Origin: Anaeromicropila herbilytica
GTDB lineage: Bacteria; Bacillota; Clostridia; Lachnospirales; Lachnospiraceae
NCBI RefSeq assembly: GCF_016591975.1
Contig: NZ_AP024169.1
Coordinates: forward strand, 1,261,501 to 1,325,500
Length of the DNA stretch: 64,000 nt
Reading direction: 5' to 3'
Part shown: positions 8,744-17,186 of the stretch, one piece after another
Numbering within the stretch: the first letter of the stretch is position 1
Layout of the letters: each line of letters begins with the position of its first letter
The notes under the pieces: model-generated
Seen by the model: the letters and a program-made list of their open reading frames with translations, nothing else
The model's database searches: none
Told to the model about the DNA's origin: nothing
Program-made: the position numbers and the translations under genes

Positions 8744-8996
8744 GTTAGGATGTCAAAAGTCTTACTTAACATAAATTGTGTATATTGATGTATAATTGTT
8801 AATTTTAGCGTAGTCCGGCTGAAAGCAACGTTTATATTTTGTCAAGACTCAAAGCGAAAATAGGAACGTGAGTGAGTATTTTCACTTGTTGTGAGGCTTG
8901 TAAAAAATATGTTGCTTGAAGGAAAGGTAGTTAAAATTAATAATTATACAGCGATTTACACTTAGTAAACTAACATAAGACTTTTGACATCCTAAC
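8744..8996. repeat. Family A structured palindromic repeat, copy A1 (TIR and target-site duplication)
   Basis: A 253-bp non-coding palindrome with 21-bp perfect terminal inverted repeats (8744-8764 with 8976-8996). It is flanked by 8-bp direct repeats AGTAACTG (8736-8743 and 8998-9005, with one extra A on the right). Inner arms also pair: AATTTTAGC/GTTAAAATT, AAGCAAC/GTTGCTT and GAAAATA/TATTTTC. Whole-length relatives lie at 32808-33052 (inverted) and 50181-50416. The features fit a miniature inverted-repeat element with no protein of its own. It fills the gap between two polymerase genes. Confidence 0.85.
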
Positions 8997-9059
8997 AAGT
9001 AACTGAATAGCTACAATAAACATAGTTTGAGATCTTTGAATAACTTAAGGAGAAGAGAT

Positions 9060-10205
9060 ATGAAAGATATCACATATCGATTATATGGAGTCATATTCAA
9101 GATAGCTAAGTTATTTCCTGTAAAGTACCATAAAGTAGTTATCTATATGATTCATAATAGTAATTTCAATGACAATCTTAAATTTGTGTATGACGAAATG
9201 AAGCGAAGAGATCCATCTTTTCGCTTCATTGTTATATCCAAAAAAGATTTGTTTCATCCACAAGGAGATAATAAAGCATACAAATTTTTAAAAAAGATAT
9301 ATGGTGTTTTTTATTTCTATATAATTTTAAATTATCATTTTGCATCAGCAGAATACATTTTATTAAATGATAATTTTCTTCCTTTAGCATATATGCCATT
9401 AAAGAAAGCTACAAAACTTATTCAATTATGGCATGGTGCAGGGGCATTTAAGAGATTTGGACTTTCAACAGAAGAAAAGGAATCTGTACGTAACATGGTT
9501 CAGAAAGGGAATGCCCAAGTACATGCTCTCTTTGTTACCTCTAAGAATGTTGTACCATATTATGAAGAAGCACTAGGAGTAATAAAAGATAACATCTATC
9601 CAGTTGGGTTACCAGCCACGGATTATTATTATAAGATAGAAGAACATAAGGATGTTATCATGAATCTAAGAAATCTTTATCCTAGTATTAAGCATAAAAA
9701 AGTAATCCTATATGCGCCAACATTCCGTAACTCAGAGGAAGAGAATAATAAGATACTTAGCAAATTTGATTGTGAGCGTATGGTTAAAGAATTGGGTGAT
9801 GAATATATAATTCTGATACGAATGCATCCACAGATTCGTCCTGAGTCTAGAAATATACAGGCGCCTTGCATCGATGTTACGGATTATAAAGATGTAAAAG
9901 AACTTTATGTATTGTCAGATTTATTAATTACTGATTATTCATCGGTAGTTGTAGAATATGCACTATTAAAGAAACCAATGATATTCTATGCATATGACCT
10001 TGAACAGTATGATAGAGGATTTTATGATTCTTATGAAGAATTAGTACCTGGTAAGATAGTTAAGGATATGGATCAATTAGTCCATGCAATAAGTGAAATT
10101 GAGAAACAAGAGAATAATCAAAAACATGATGAGTTCTTAAAGAAACAATATGATTACTTTGATGGCAATTCTACCAAGAGAGTAGTAGACGTGATCCTAG
10201 AGTAA
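9060..10205 (+). CDS. CDP-glycerol/ribitol glycerophosphotransferase family protein, single-domain (TarF/TarK-like)
   Basis: A shorter relative of the flanking polymerases, 381 residues, lacking the N-terminal beta domain. The catalytic domain is complete: LIQLWHGAGAFKRFGLS, GLPATDYYY, YAPTFRNSEE, IRMHPQIR and ITDYSSVVVEYA, ending in FDGNSTKRVVD. Where its longer relatives have WHACGAFKTFG, this protein has WHGAGAFKRFG. Single-domain members act as primases adding the first glycerol- or ribitol-phosphate (TarF, TarK) or as short-chain polymerases; which applies here is not visible. The start ATG 9060 has AAGGAG 7 nt upstream; an in-frame TTG at 9027 has no ribosome site. The next gene follows after 27 bp. 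Confidence 0.85.
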   Translation: MKDITYRLYGVIFKIAKLFPVKYHKVVIYMIHNSNFNDNLKFVYDEMKRRDPSFRFIVISKKDLFHPQGDNKAYKFLKKIYGVFYFYIILNYHFASAEYILLNDNFLPLAYMPLKKATKLIQLWHGAGAFKRFGLSTEEKESVRNMVQKGNAQVHALFVTSKNVVPYYEEALGVIKDNIYPVGLPATDYYYKIEEHKDVIMNLRNLYPSIKHKKVILYAPTFRNSEEENNKILSKFDCERMVKELGDEYIILIRMHPQIRPESRNIQAPCIDVTDYKDVKELYVLSDLLITDYSSVVVEYALLKKPMIFYAYDLEQYDRGFYDSYEELVPGKIVKDMDQLVHAISEIEKQENNQKHDEFLKKQYDYFDGNSTKRVVDVILE

Positions 10206-10232
10206 ATATTAGAAGAAGGGATAATAAAAAAT

Positions 10233-11990
10233 ATGAAACCTAATATAATAATAGATCATATGGTAGCTAAAGATGGATATCTTCATCTACATATTCAAGG
10301 TGTATTAGAGAATTGTCACCGTAAGGATAAAATAAGAATACTTCTATTATTTACTCATGATAAAGAAAATAGACGCCTACCAGTGGAGATAAAGTATCGT
10401 TACAAAGAGCTACCATCCCTATCATGTGAATTAGAAGGAGAAATTGTTGTTGACTTGCCTTTTGTATTTTATAAAGAACAAGAATTCCTTTCTTGTAATA
10501 TGAAGTTGATTCTTGAATACGGAATGGATGAAATTGATAATATACCTTTTGCAGTAGATAAAAATATAGATATTGAAGGCATAGAAGTATCACAAAATAA
10601 TCTTGTGATTATTCAGAAACTATTTCAACGTAAAGTGCATAAAAAAGAAGGTTTTTTCTACCGAATCTATCAAGTAATATCATTCATAGTCTGTTTTCTA
10701 TTCTTACCCTTCTTCCTTATTGACGCACTATTAGCTATAAAAGGGGTCATCACGCAATATCCTAAAAATAGTAAAGAAAAAGGTATAAAAGCCATATTGC
10801 GTCATATCAATTATCGTACAAAAAGAATATCGGGGCTTAGTTATAGTACGAGAGATCTAAAAACACAATTCTTTACGATTTGTTATAACTTAATGAAAAC
10901 TAAACCAATAATTGATAATCGAATCCTTTTCCTCTCAGAGAGACTAACAAATGAAAAAGGAAATTTATTAAGAATTTATCATGATTTGGCTACCATAGAT
11001 GATAAGCTTGAATACATCTTATGGCAGAAAGAAAAGACGGTTAGCCAAATGAGCTTAAAAGAGCTCTATACGGTAGCTAAATATATTGCTACATCAAAAG
11101 TTGTTGTCTTAGATGATTTTTATCCTCAGTTGCATGCACTTTATGTAAAGAAGGAGACAACTATCATTCAGTTATGGCATGCATGTGGTGCTTTTAAAAC
11201 CTTTGGTTTTACAAGAATGGGTAAGCCTGGAGGAGTTGCACAAGATTCTTTGAATCATAGATCCTATGATCTTGTATTTGTAAGTGGAGAGAATATTCGT
11301 GGAGTATACAGTGAAACATTTGGAATTCCGATTGAAAATGTTAAAGCGCTTGGAGTTCCAAGGACGGATGTATTCTTTGATAAGGAATATGAAGGACAAG
11401 TGAAAGAGAAACTTATAAATAGGTATCCTAATTTGAGAGATAAAAAGGTAATATTATTTGCTCCTACTTTTCGTGGTGATGGTAATCGTGATGCTTATTA
11501 TCCAGTTCAGAAGTTGAATCTAAACCATCTATTGGAGTCTTTGCCAGATGATTATGTAATTATCATTAAGAATCACCCATTTGTAAAAAATAAATTCGTA
11601 TATGATCTGAAATATTCGAATCGAGTAGTTGATACTTTCACATCAACAGAAGATATTAATGACTTATTATTTGTAACGGATCTATTGATTACGGATTATT
11701 CATCTGTAATCTTTGAAGCTGCTCTACGGGATATACCAATGATCTTCTATACGTTTGACTTAGAAGATTATATGGAGAATAGGGATATCTATTATGATTA
11801 TAGCAATTTTGTTCCAGGACCTATTGTGATGGACCAAGAGGAATTGATACGAGAGATTCTCGTTGCGAGAGAAAATAATAGGGATAGTAGGCAGTTTCGA
11901 GAATATTTCTTAGATGCATTGGATGGTAAGTCTACCAAGAGAATCACTGATTATATATATAACAATTATTTTAGTAAACAAGTTAGTTAA
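10233..11990 (+). CDS. Teichoic acid polyol-phosphate polymerase (TarL/TagF-like), copy 2
   Basis: A second full-length two-domain polymerase of 585 residues, clearly paralogous to the 6931-8715 protein. The same order of parts appears: a beta-rich N-terminal domain, hydrophobic stretch VCFLFLPFFLIDALLAI, then LIQLWHACGAFKTFGF, GVPRTDVFF, FAPTFRGDG, IIKNHPFVKN and LITDYSSVIFEAAL. Where copy 1 has KHHPF this protein has KNHPF, so one His of the tandem pair is changed. Three transferases in a row suggest a primase plus two chain builders, as in bacteria making a mixed or two-step ribitol polymer. A shared bidirectional terminator closes the operon. Confidence 0.87.
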   Translation: MKPNIIIDHMVAKDGYLHLHIQGVLENCHRKDKIRILLLFTHDKENRRLPVEIKYRYKELPSLSCELEGEIVVDLPFVFYKEQEFLSCNMKLILEYGMDEIDNIPFAVDKNIDIEGIEVSQNNLVIIQKLFQRKVHKKEGFFYRIYQVISFIVCFLFLPFFLIDALLAIKGVITQYPKNSKEKGIKAILRHINYRTKRISGLSYSTRDLKTQFFTICYNLMKTKPIIDNRILFLSERLTNEKGNLLRIYHDLATIDDKLEYILWQKEKTVSQMSLKELYTVAKYIATSKVVVLDDFYPQLHALYVKKETTIIQLWHACGAFKTFGFTRMGKPGGVAQDSLNHRSYDLVFVSGENIRGVYSETFGIPIENVKALGVPRTDVFFDKEYEGQVKEKLINRYPNLRDKKVILFAPTFRGDGNRDAYYPVQKLNLNHLLESLPDDYVIIIKNHPFVKNKFVYDLKYSNRVVDTFTSTEDINDLLFVTDLLITDYSSVIFEAALRDIPMIFYTFDLEDYMENRDIYYDYSNFVPGPIVMDQEELIREILVARENNRDSRQFREYFLDALDGKSTKRITDYIYNNYFSKQVS

Positions 11991-12054
11991 AATTAAAGTA
12001 GATAAATATAGAATAATTAGAAGGTTAATAACAAAGCGAAGCAATATATAAAAG

Positions 12055-12096
12055 AAAAGAACTCTGAACAAAAGGAAATATGTTCAGAGTTCTTTT
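12055..12096. terminator. Bidirectional terminator between convergent genes
   Basis: A 16-bp perfect stem (12055-12070 with 12081-12096) flanked by A tracts on one side and T tracts on the other. It serves the polymerase operon (+) and the LCP gene (-). Confidence 0.9.
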
Positions 12097-12098
12097 TT

Positions 12099-13145
12099 CT
12101 ATTTATATATAGCAGCAATATCGTTGCTATAGCTTTGAACAGTACTAGAGGGCTTATAATCCTCTGTTCCAAATAAGAATTTATGAAGCTCACTAACATT
12201 ATTCGTTAGTGATTTTGGAAATACATAAGAAACACCTTTGTATGTTGTTGCTCCATTTTCAAATGGGAATCCTTGTTGCTCTTTAATTGAATAAAAGAAT
12301 ACGTCTTTTGATAAATTAAGGATATCAAGAGTATCAAGACTCGTGTATATTTGAGGTATCATTTCATCCATAACATTTGATAAAGTAACAACGTTTGTTT
12401 TCTTTGCTTTTTCTAATATCTTATTTACAACAGTTCTTTGACGTTCTGCTCGTTTAAAATCACCACCTGCTGTATAACGAACCCTAGAATAAGCAGTAGC
12501 TTGCGTTCCGTTAACAGTTTGCGTTCCAGCAGACTTTAGATATGGTGAATTTGTTTTATTAATTCGGTTTAGGTCTTTGGTATACCCATTAACATATTTT
12601 AATTCTGCATCCGTAATATCAAGTGTGATACCACCAAGCTCATCAATTACATTGCTTACTGCACTAAAGTTTACTGTCACAAATTCTTTAATATTTAAAT
12701 CGAAGTTTTTATTAATTGTACTAAGAGCTAATTCGGGGCCACCGTAAGCATATGCATGGGTAAGCTTTGTATATCCGTGTCCAGGAACGTTAACGTAAGT
12801 ATCACGAAATAGGGATACTAGTTTGACGTCTTTGGTCTTTCTATTGATACTTGCTATCATAATGGAATCACTTCTGGTATTTTCCTTTAAATCATTAGCT
12901 CTTGAGTCAACTCCGAATATTGCGATGTTACGATAACCGTCAAGACCTGAGAGATCTGTGTTATTCGTAGCAACGTTATTTGTATTTAATTCTGCTTTTG
13001 GTATACGATCGATTTTAATATAGATATATACAAAAGCAATAAGAAGTAGTATAACAAGCACTTCTAGGGCTATGAGCCATTTCATTTTTTTACGTTTTTT
13101 CTTTTTTCTAACTGGTTCTCTTTCTGAATAATTATTTTTACTCAT
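12099..13145 (-). CDS. LytR-CpsA-Psr (LCP) family wall-polymer ligase
   Basis: LCP enzymes move teichoic acid or capsule from undecaprenyl carrier to peptidoglycan outside the membrane. The 348-residue product has a very basic cytosolic tail (KKKKRKKMKW), one signal-anchor helix (LIALEVLVILLLIAFVYIYI) and an extracellular LCP domain. The domain carries NIAIFGVDSRANDL, NTRSDSIMIASI, LFRDTYVNVP and ARVRYTAGGDFKRAERQR-type residues (seen as YSRVRYTAGGDFKRAERQR), the Arg/Asp set that binds the lipid pyrophosphate. I chose the start at 13145, with GGAG 7 nt upstream; the ATG 12 bp further up overlaps that site. Position between teichoic genes and a sugar transferase supports a wall-polymer role. 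Confidence 0.92.
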   Translation of the reverse strand: MSKNNYSEREPVRKKKKRKKMKWLIALEVLVILLLIAFVYIYIKIDRIPKAELNTNNVATNNTDLSGLDGYRNIAIFGVDSRANDLKENTRSDSIMIASINRKTKDVKLVSLFRDTYVNVPGHGYTKLTHAYAYGGPELALSTINKNFDLNIKEFVTVNFSAVSNVIDELGGITLDITDAELKYVNGYTKDLNRINKTNSPYLKSAGTQTVNGTQATAYSRVRYTAGGDFKRAERQRTVVNKILEKAKKTNVVTLSNVMDEMIPQIYTSLDTLDILNLSKDVFFYSIKEQQGFPFENGATTYKGVSYVFPKSLTNNVSELHKFLFGTEDYKPSSTVQSYSNDIAAIYK

Positions 13146-13212
13146 AATAATCTCCATTCTGCTATAACGCTATAAATATTGGGAATAGCATAACTAAATA
13201 TTTTATATCGTT

Positions 13213-14637
13213 TTAATAGGCATTCTTATTGACGAAGCCCTTAAAAAAAGTCATTACCAAAATCTTAAAATCAAGTCCTAGTGTCCAATTTTCAATATAA
13301 TACAAATCATGATCAATTCTTTTACGTATAGAAGTATCACCTCGATAACCGTTTACTTGAGCCCATCCAGTAAGACCGGGTCTTACTTGGTGTTTAATCA
13401 TATATCTTGGTATTTCTTCCTTAAATTTTTCCACAAAGAATGGTCTCTCAGGTCTAGGCCCTATCAAACTCATATCACCTTTTAAAACATTAAATAATTG
13501 AGGAAGTTCATCTATACTAGTTTTACGTATTATAGAACCTATTTTAGTCACCCTAGGGTCATTGATAGTTGTCCAAGCTTTTCTCTCTTTTGTTTCGGTT
13601 TGAACCGCCATGGAACGGAATTTATACATTTTGAATTCACGGTTGTGAAGGCCAACTCGATTTTGTGAAAATATAATCGGTCCTTCTGATGTTAATTTAA
13701 TAATAATTGTAACAATAATCATTGGTATAGAAAAAATAATCAAGGCTACGATTGCACCAAAAATATCAATGACACGTTTGATGAATTTATTAAATGAATT
13801 ACTTAGTGGAACATTTCTAATGTTGATAACAGGTAATCCATTCAAATCCTCAGTATATGGATTCGTAGGTATAATGTTATGATAATCAGGTACAAATTTG
13901 GTATGCACACCGGATTTTTCACAAATGGATACAATGCTTTCTAACTTTGAATACTCATCGATGCTTAACGTTATTGCTATTTCATCAAGATCATTAGTAG
14001 CTAAAAAGTATTTTAATTCATCAACGGTACCAATAACATGAACTCCTTTATAGGCAAGATGTTTTTTCTTAGTATCATCAAGAATACCATGAATTAAATA
14101 TCCCCATTGAGGATTATTCACAATTCGATCAATGTAACTTTCTGCAGCTTGGCTATAACCAACAACAAGAATGTGTTTCATATTGAATCCTTTGCGTCTT
14201 AGATGTTGTAGTGAAGCAGCAAGGGCAAGTCGGAAGATATATTCAAGTAATACTGTTACAACGAAGAATACAAGAATAAACTTACGAGAAAAATGGATAT
14301 CTTTAATAAATACATATAATACAATAATGTAATAAATGATACCAATTGTATTTGCTTTTAACAGATTCCATAACTCTACACGTTTACCTTTGGAACGCTT
14401 GGGGTCATAAAGATGACCGAGATAGTAAATAACAATATAACCAGGGATGATATAAAACAGTTGCCGTGCATAAATATCAACAGGATAGTGATAAGCTGTT
14501 TCTAGCAAAAAGAAATCAAAATGTGCAGGTAAAAATTCGAATCTTAATTTGTATGATATATAATAAGAAAGGATAATTATAAAAGCATCTAACAGGACAT
14601 GGATTCTGTTGAATGTTTGTTGATTGTTTTTTATCAT
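13213..14637 (-). CDS. Polyprenyl glycosylphosphotransferase (WcaJ/CpsE-type initiating sugar transferase)
   Basis: Transfers a sugar-1-phosphate from a UDP-sugar to undecaprenyl phosphate, starting an exopolysaccharide or wall polymer. The 474 residues comprise four or five N-terminal membrane helices, a central Rossmann-like CoA-binding-type domain (HILVVGYSQAAESYI) and, after another helix, the catalytic sugar-transferase domain. Catalytic motifs seen: GPIIFSQNRVGLHNREF, KFRSM, KTSIDELPQLFNVLKGDMS, GPRPERP and RPGLTGWAQVNGYRGDTS. The start ATG 14637 has AAAGGTGG upstream. It lies 67 bp before the LCP gene on the same strand, so both are likely one transcript. The sugar is not readable. Confidence 0.92.
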   Translation of the reverse strand: MIKNNQQTFNRIHVLLDAFIIILSYYISYKLRFEFLPAHFDFFLLETAYHYPVDIYARQLFYIIPGYIVIYYLGHLYDPKRSKGKRVELWNLLKANTIGIIYYIIVLYVFIKDIHFSRKFILVFFVVTVLLEYIFRLALAASLQHLRRKGFNMKHILVVGYSQAAESYIDRIVNNPQWGYLIHGILDDTKKKHLAYKGVHVIGTVDELKYFLATNDLDEIAITLSIDEYSKLESIVSICEKSGVHTKFVPDYHNIIPTNPYTEDLNGLPVINIRNVPLSNSFNKFIKRVIDIFGAIVALIIFSIPMIIVTIIIKLTSEGPIIFSQNRVGLHNREFKMYKFRSMAVQTETKERKAWTTINDPRVTKIGSIIRKTSIDELPQLFNVLKGDMSLIGPRPERPFFVEKFKEEIPRYMIKHQVRPGLTGWAQVNGYRGDTSIRKRIDHDLYYIENWTLGLDFKILVMTFFKGFVNKNAY

Positions 14638-14854
14638 TAATTACCACCTTTATCTAATACTATTATTAAGTAAACGAACCTAATTAGAAGATATTTGGTT
14701 CGCAACCCATTTATTATAATACATGATTACCATATTTTCTACAATATAAAAATTCTTAAAATATCCAGTAGAAATATTAAGATTCCTTAGTATTTGTTGT
14801 TATTATCCTTATATTGATTTAAGTAGTAAGTAATGTTGGATATATAAATATCAG

Positions 14855-14874
14855 ATGAGTTGCCTGACAAATGA
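14855..14874. repeat. Family B repeat, end fragment (B3)
   Basis: Twenty bases (ATGAGTTGCCTGACAAATGA) match the outer end of the family B palindromes (ATGAGTTGCC in B2, GCCTGACAAATGACC in B1). No partner arm is seen nearby. The rest of the 14638-15126 gap shows no gene. Confidence 0.5.
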
Positions 14875-15126
14875 AAATATAAGTCTTTCTTCACATTGAA
14901 TGATTAATAAAAAAGGAATATAATGAAAGAATATTGGATTAAAATCAATTCCGTGTAAGAAAAAATTTATTTTTTCTTCACAAACTCTACACATTTGATT
15001 GATAAACTTAGTTTATACGATATTCAGAGAAAATATAATGATTTCATACTGAAGTTTTTAATTTATTATATCTGGACTACATAGAAATTCAGGATATGAA
15101 ATGTAAGTTGAAAGGAGAAAATTTCA

Positions 15127-16908
15127 ATGTCAGAGGAGTTAGAAAAAAAGGATATGAAAAATGAAGAAGATGTAGAAAATACTACACAGTCTATAGAAGA
15201 AGATGGAAATGATTGGGATAATAGAATCGTAGAAGAGGATAATACCTCAAATAAGAAGGAAGAGTTATCCTATACTTTTTGGGCTGAGTCAGAAGATTCA
15301 CTAAATGATTCAATCAAAACAATAGATAACAAGGATGATACAAATTACGATAATAATAATGAGACATATAATCAGGTTGTGTCAGTGAATCATACAGATG
15401 AGGTGATGGCTGATCAATATAATGACAAATCATCAAGCAGTTATCAACTAAAATACGCAGATATATTTAATAATACCGAAGCTAATGAGGAGTATTATAG
15501 AGAGCATCACGGGATAAAGGACGCAGATAAATCTAACTTAGGTAATGAGCAAAATGACAAAAATCATAAGAATTCTTCTGCAAAACAAATTGGTAAGTTC
15601 ATTCTTTCAGCAGCAACATTTGGCTTGATTGCTGGAGTTACTTTTGTAGGGGTAACTCTTATTGGTAATAAGATTAATCCAAATGCGTCAAACACTACAC
15701 AAAATAATGCAATTGCAGTAACAACAAGCGATAATTCTAAAAACCATAAAACTACATCAGTTGCTAATCAAACTAGTAATACAGTACCTGACGTTTCGGG
15801 CTTAGTTGAAAAGACGATGCCTTCCATCGTAACGATTAGGAGTAGTATATCAAAAACTGAAAATGATTTCTTTGGGATTCCTACGGAAGAAGAAGGTGTG
15901 GGAAGTGGCTCTGGTATCATTGTTGGAAAGAATAGTAAAGAATTACTAATAGCTACAAATAATCATGTGGTTAAGGATGCGAAAAAGATTGTAGTAACTT
16001 TCGTTGATAATAAGGAAATAACAGCGGAAGTAAAAGGTACGGATTCAACAGCAGATCTAGCAGTAATTGCAGTCAAATTATCAGATATTAATGATTCTAC
16101 TAGTAGTAAAATTAAAATAGCGGTATTAGGTGATTCTGATAAAGTTAAAGTAGGGCAGATGGCGGTTGCAATTGGTAATGCATTAGGTTATGGTCAATCA
16201 GTAACGGTTGGTTATATCAGTGCCAAAGATAGAGAAGTACAGATCTCAGATAGTCAGAAGATGGTGCTATTACAAACCGATGCAGCAATCAATCCAGGTA
16301 ACAGTGGTGGAGCACTTCTTAATGCAGAAGGAGAAGTTATTGGAATTAATTCGGCTAAAACTGCTGATAATGCAGTAGAAGGTATGGGATATGCAATACC
16401 AATATCGAAGGCAACTCCAATTATTAATGATCTAATGAATCGTGAAAAGATTACAGAAGCTCAACAAGGTTACTTAGGTATTGCAGGAGCAGATATTTCA
16501 GAAGAAGAACAACAGAAATTTAACATTCCAAAAGGAGCATTAGTAAGTCAGATTACAGAGAATGGACCTGCTGAAAAAGCTGGTATACAACAAGGTGATG
16601 TAATTACTAAAGTAGGTAATACCGAAGTTACAACCTTTACACAATTAAAGGAAACAGTAAATAGTAATAAAATTGGTACCGAACTTACGATTACATTTAT
16701 GAGAAGCAATAATGGTAAATATAAGAAACATGTAGTAAAAGTTGTTCTAGCAGAAAAACCAGATCAGAGTCAATTATCAGGTGGCACTACTAATCAAGGA
16801 AATAGTGGTTCTAATGATAATGGTTATAATGACAACGGCGGTTCTCAAGATGGTAATTCAGATGATGGCTCAGATGGTTTAGATGATTTCTTTAACTTTG
16901 GAAATTAA
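15127..16908 (+). CDS. HtrA/DegP-like trypsin-type serine protease with PDZ domain
   Basis: Membrane-anchored extracytoplasmic quality-control protease. The 593 residues begin with an unusually long, acidic, Asn/Asp/Glu-rich cytosolic region (about 1-155), then one membrane helix (about 158-180). A Ser/Thr/Asn-rich linker leads to the chymotrypsin-fold domain with catalytic His280 (TNNHVV), Asp310 (TADLAV) and Ser393 (NPGNSGGA). One PDZ domain follows (QQGYLGIAGADI to AGIQQGDVITKV). The tail is low-complexity Gly/Asn/Asp/Ser. The ribosome site AAGGAG precedes ATG 15127. It is a single-gene transcript closed by a clear terminator. Family knowledge predicts envelope-stress induction, but no operator was identified. 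Confidence 0.93.
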   Translation: MSEELEKKDMKNEEDVENTTQSIEEDGNDWDNRIVEEDNTSNKKEELSYTFWAESEDSLNDSIKTIDNKDDTNYDNNNETYNQVVSVNHTDEVMADQYNDKSSSSYQLKYADIFNNTEANEEYYREHHGIKDADKSNLGNEQNDKNHKNSSAKQIGKFILSAATFGLIAGVTFVGVTLIGNKINPNASNTTQNNAIAVTTSDNSKNHKTTSVANQTSNTVPDVSGLVEKTMPSIVTIRSSISKTENDFFGIPTEEEGVGSGSGIIVGKNSKELLIATNNHVVKDAKKIVVTFVDNKEITAEVKGTDSTADLAVIAVKLSDINDSTSSKIKIAVLGDSDKVKVGQMAVAIGNALGYGQSVTVGYISAKDREVQISDSQKMVLLQTDAAINPGNSGGALLNAEGEVIGINSAKTADNAVEGMGYAIPISKATPIINDLMNREKITEAQQGYLGIAGADISEEEQQKFNIPKGALVSQITENGPAEKAGIQQGDVITKVGNTEVTTFTQLKETVNSNKIGTELTITFMRSNNGKYKKHVVKVVLAEKPDQSQLSGGTTNQGNSGSNDNGYNDNGGSQDGNSDDGSDGLDDFFNFGN

Positions 16909-16961
16909 CTAAAGTGATCCTATAATAAAGAAACACCTTTCCATGAATGAAGGTAAAGAGA

Positions 16962-17013
16962 AAAGAATCTACGATATAGATTAGGTTAAAGAATCGTAGA
17001 TTCTTTCTTTTTT
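16962..17013 (+). terminator. Terminator after the HtrA gene
   Basis: A 14-bp stem (16962-16975 with 16993-17006) followed by a T-rich run. Confidence 0.85.
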
Positions 17014-17186
17014 TATAAAAATTTTAAAATTATTTCCTTGTACAACAAGAATGCTTACGATATAATTTAATAAAATATAAAAATGACTATTAGTACTATA
17101 TTAATAATAGCGAAACATAAATAATTATTTCTACCAAACTTGGTTAGTAATAGAATACAAATAGAGATAAAGATTAGGAGATTAAA

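Noticed and set aside
14640..14760. A tRNA gene suggested by GGTTCGCAACCC near 14697
   Set aside because: No acceptor stem, D-arm or anticodon arm can be formed around it.
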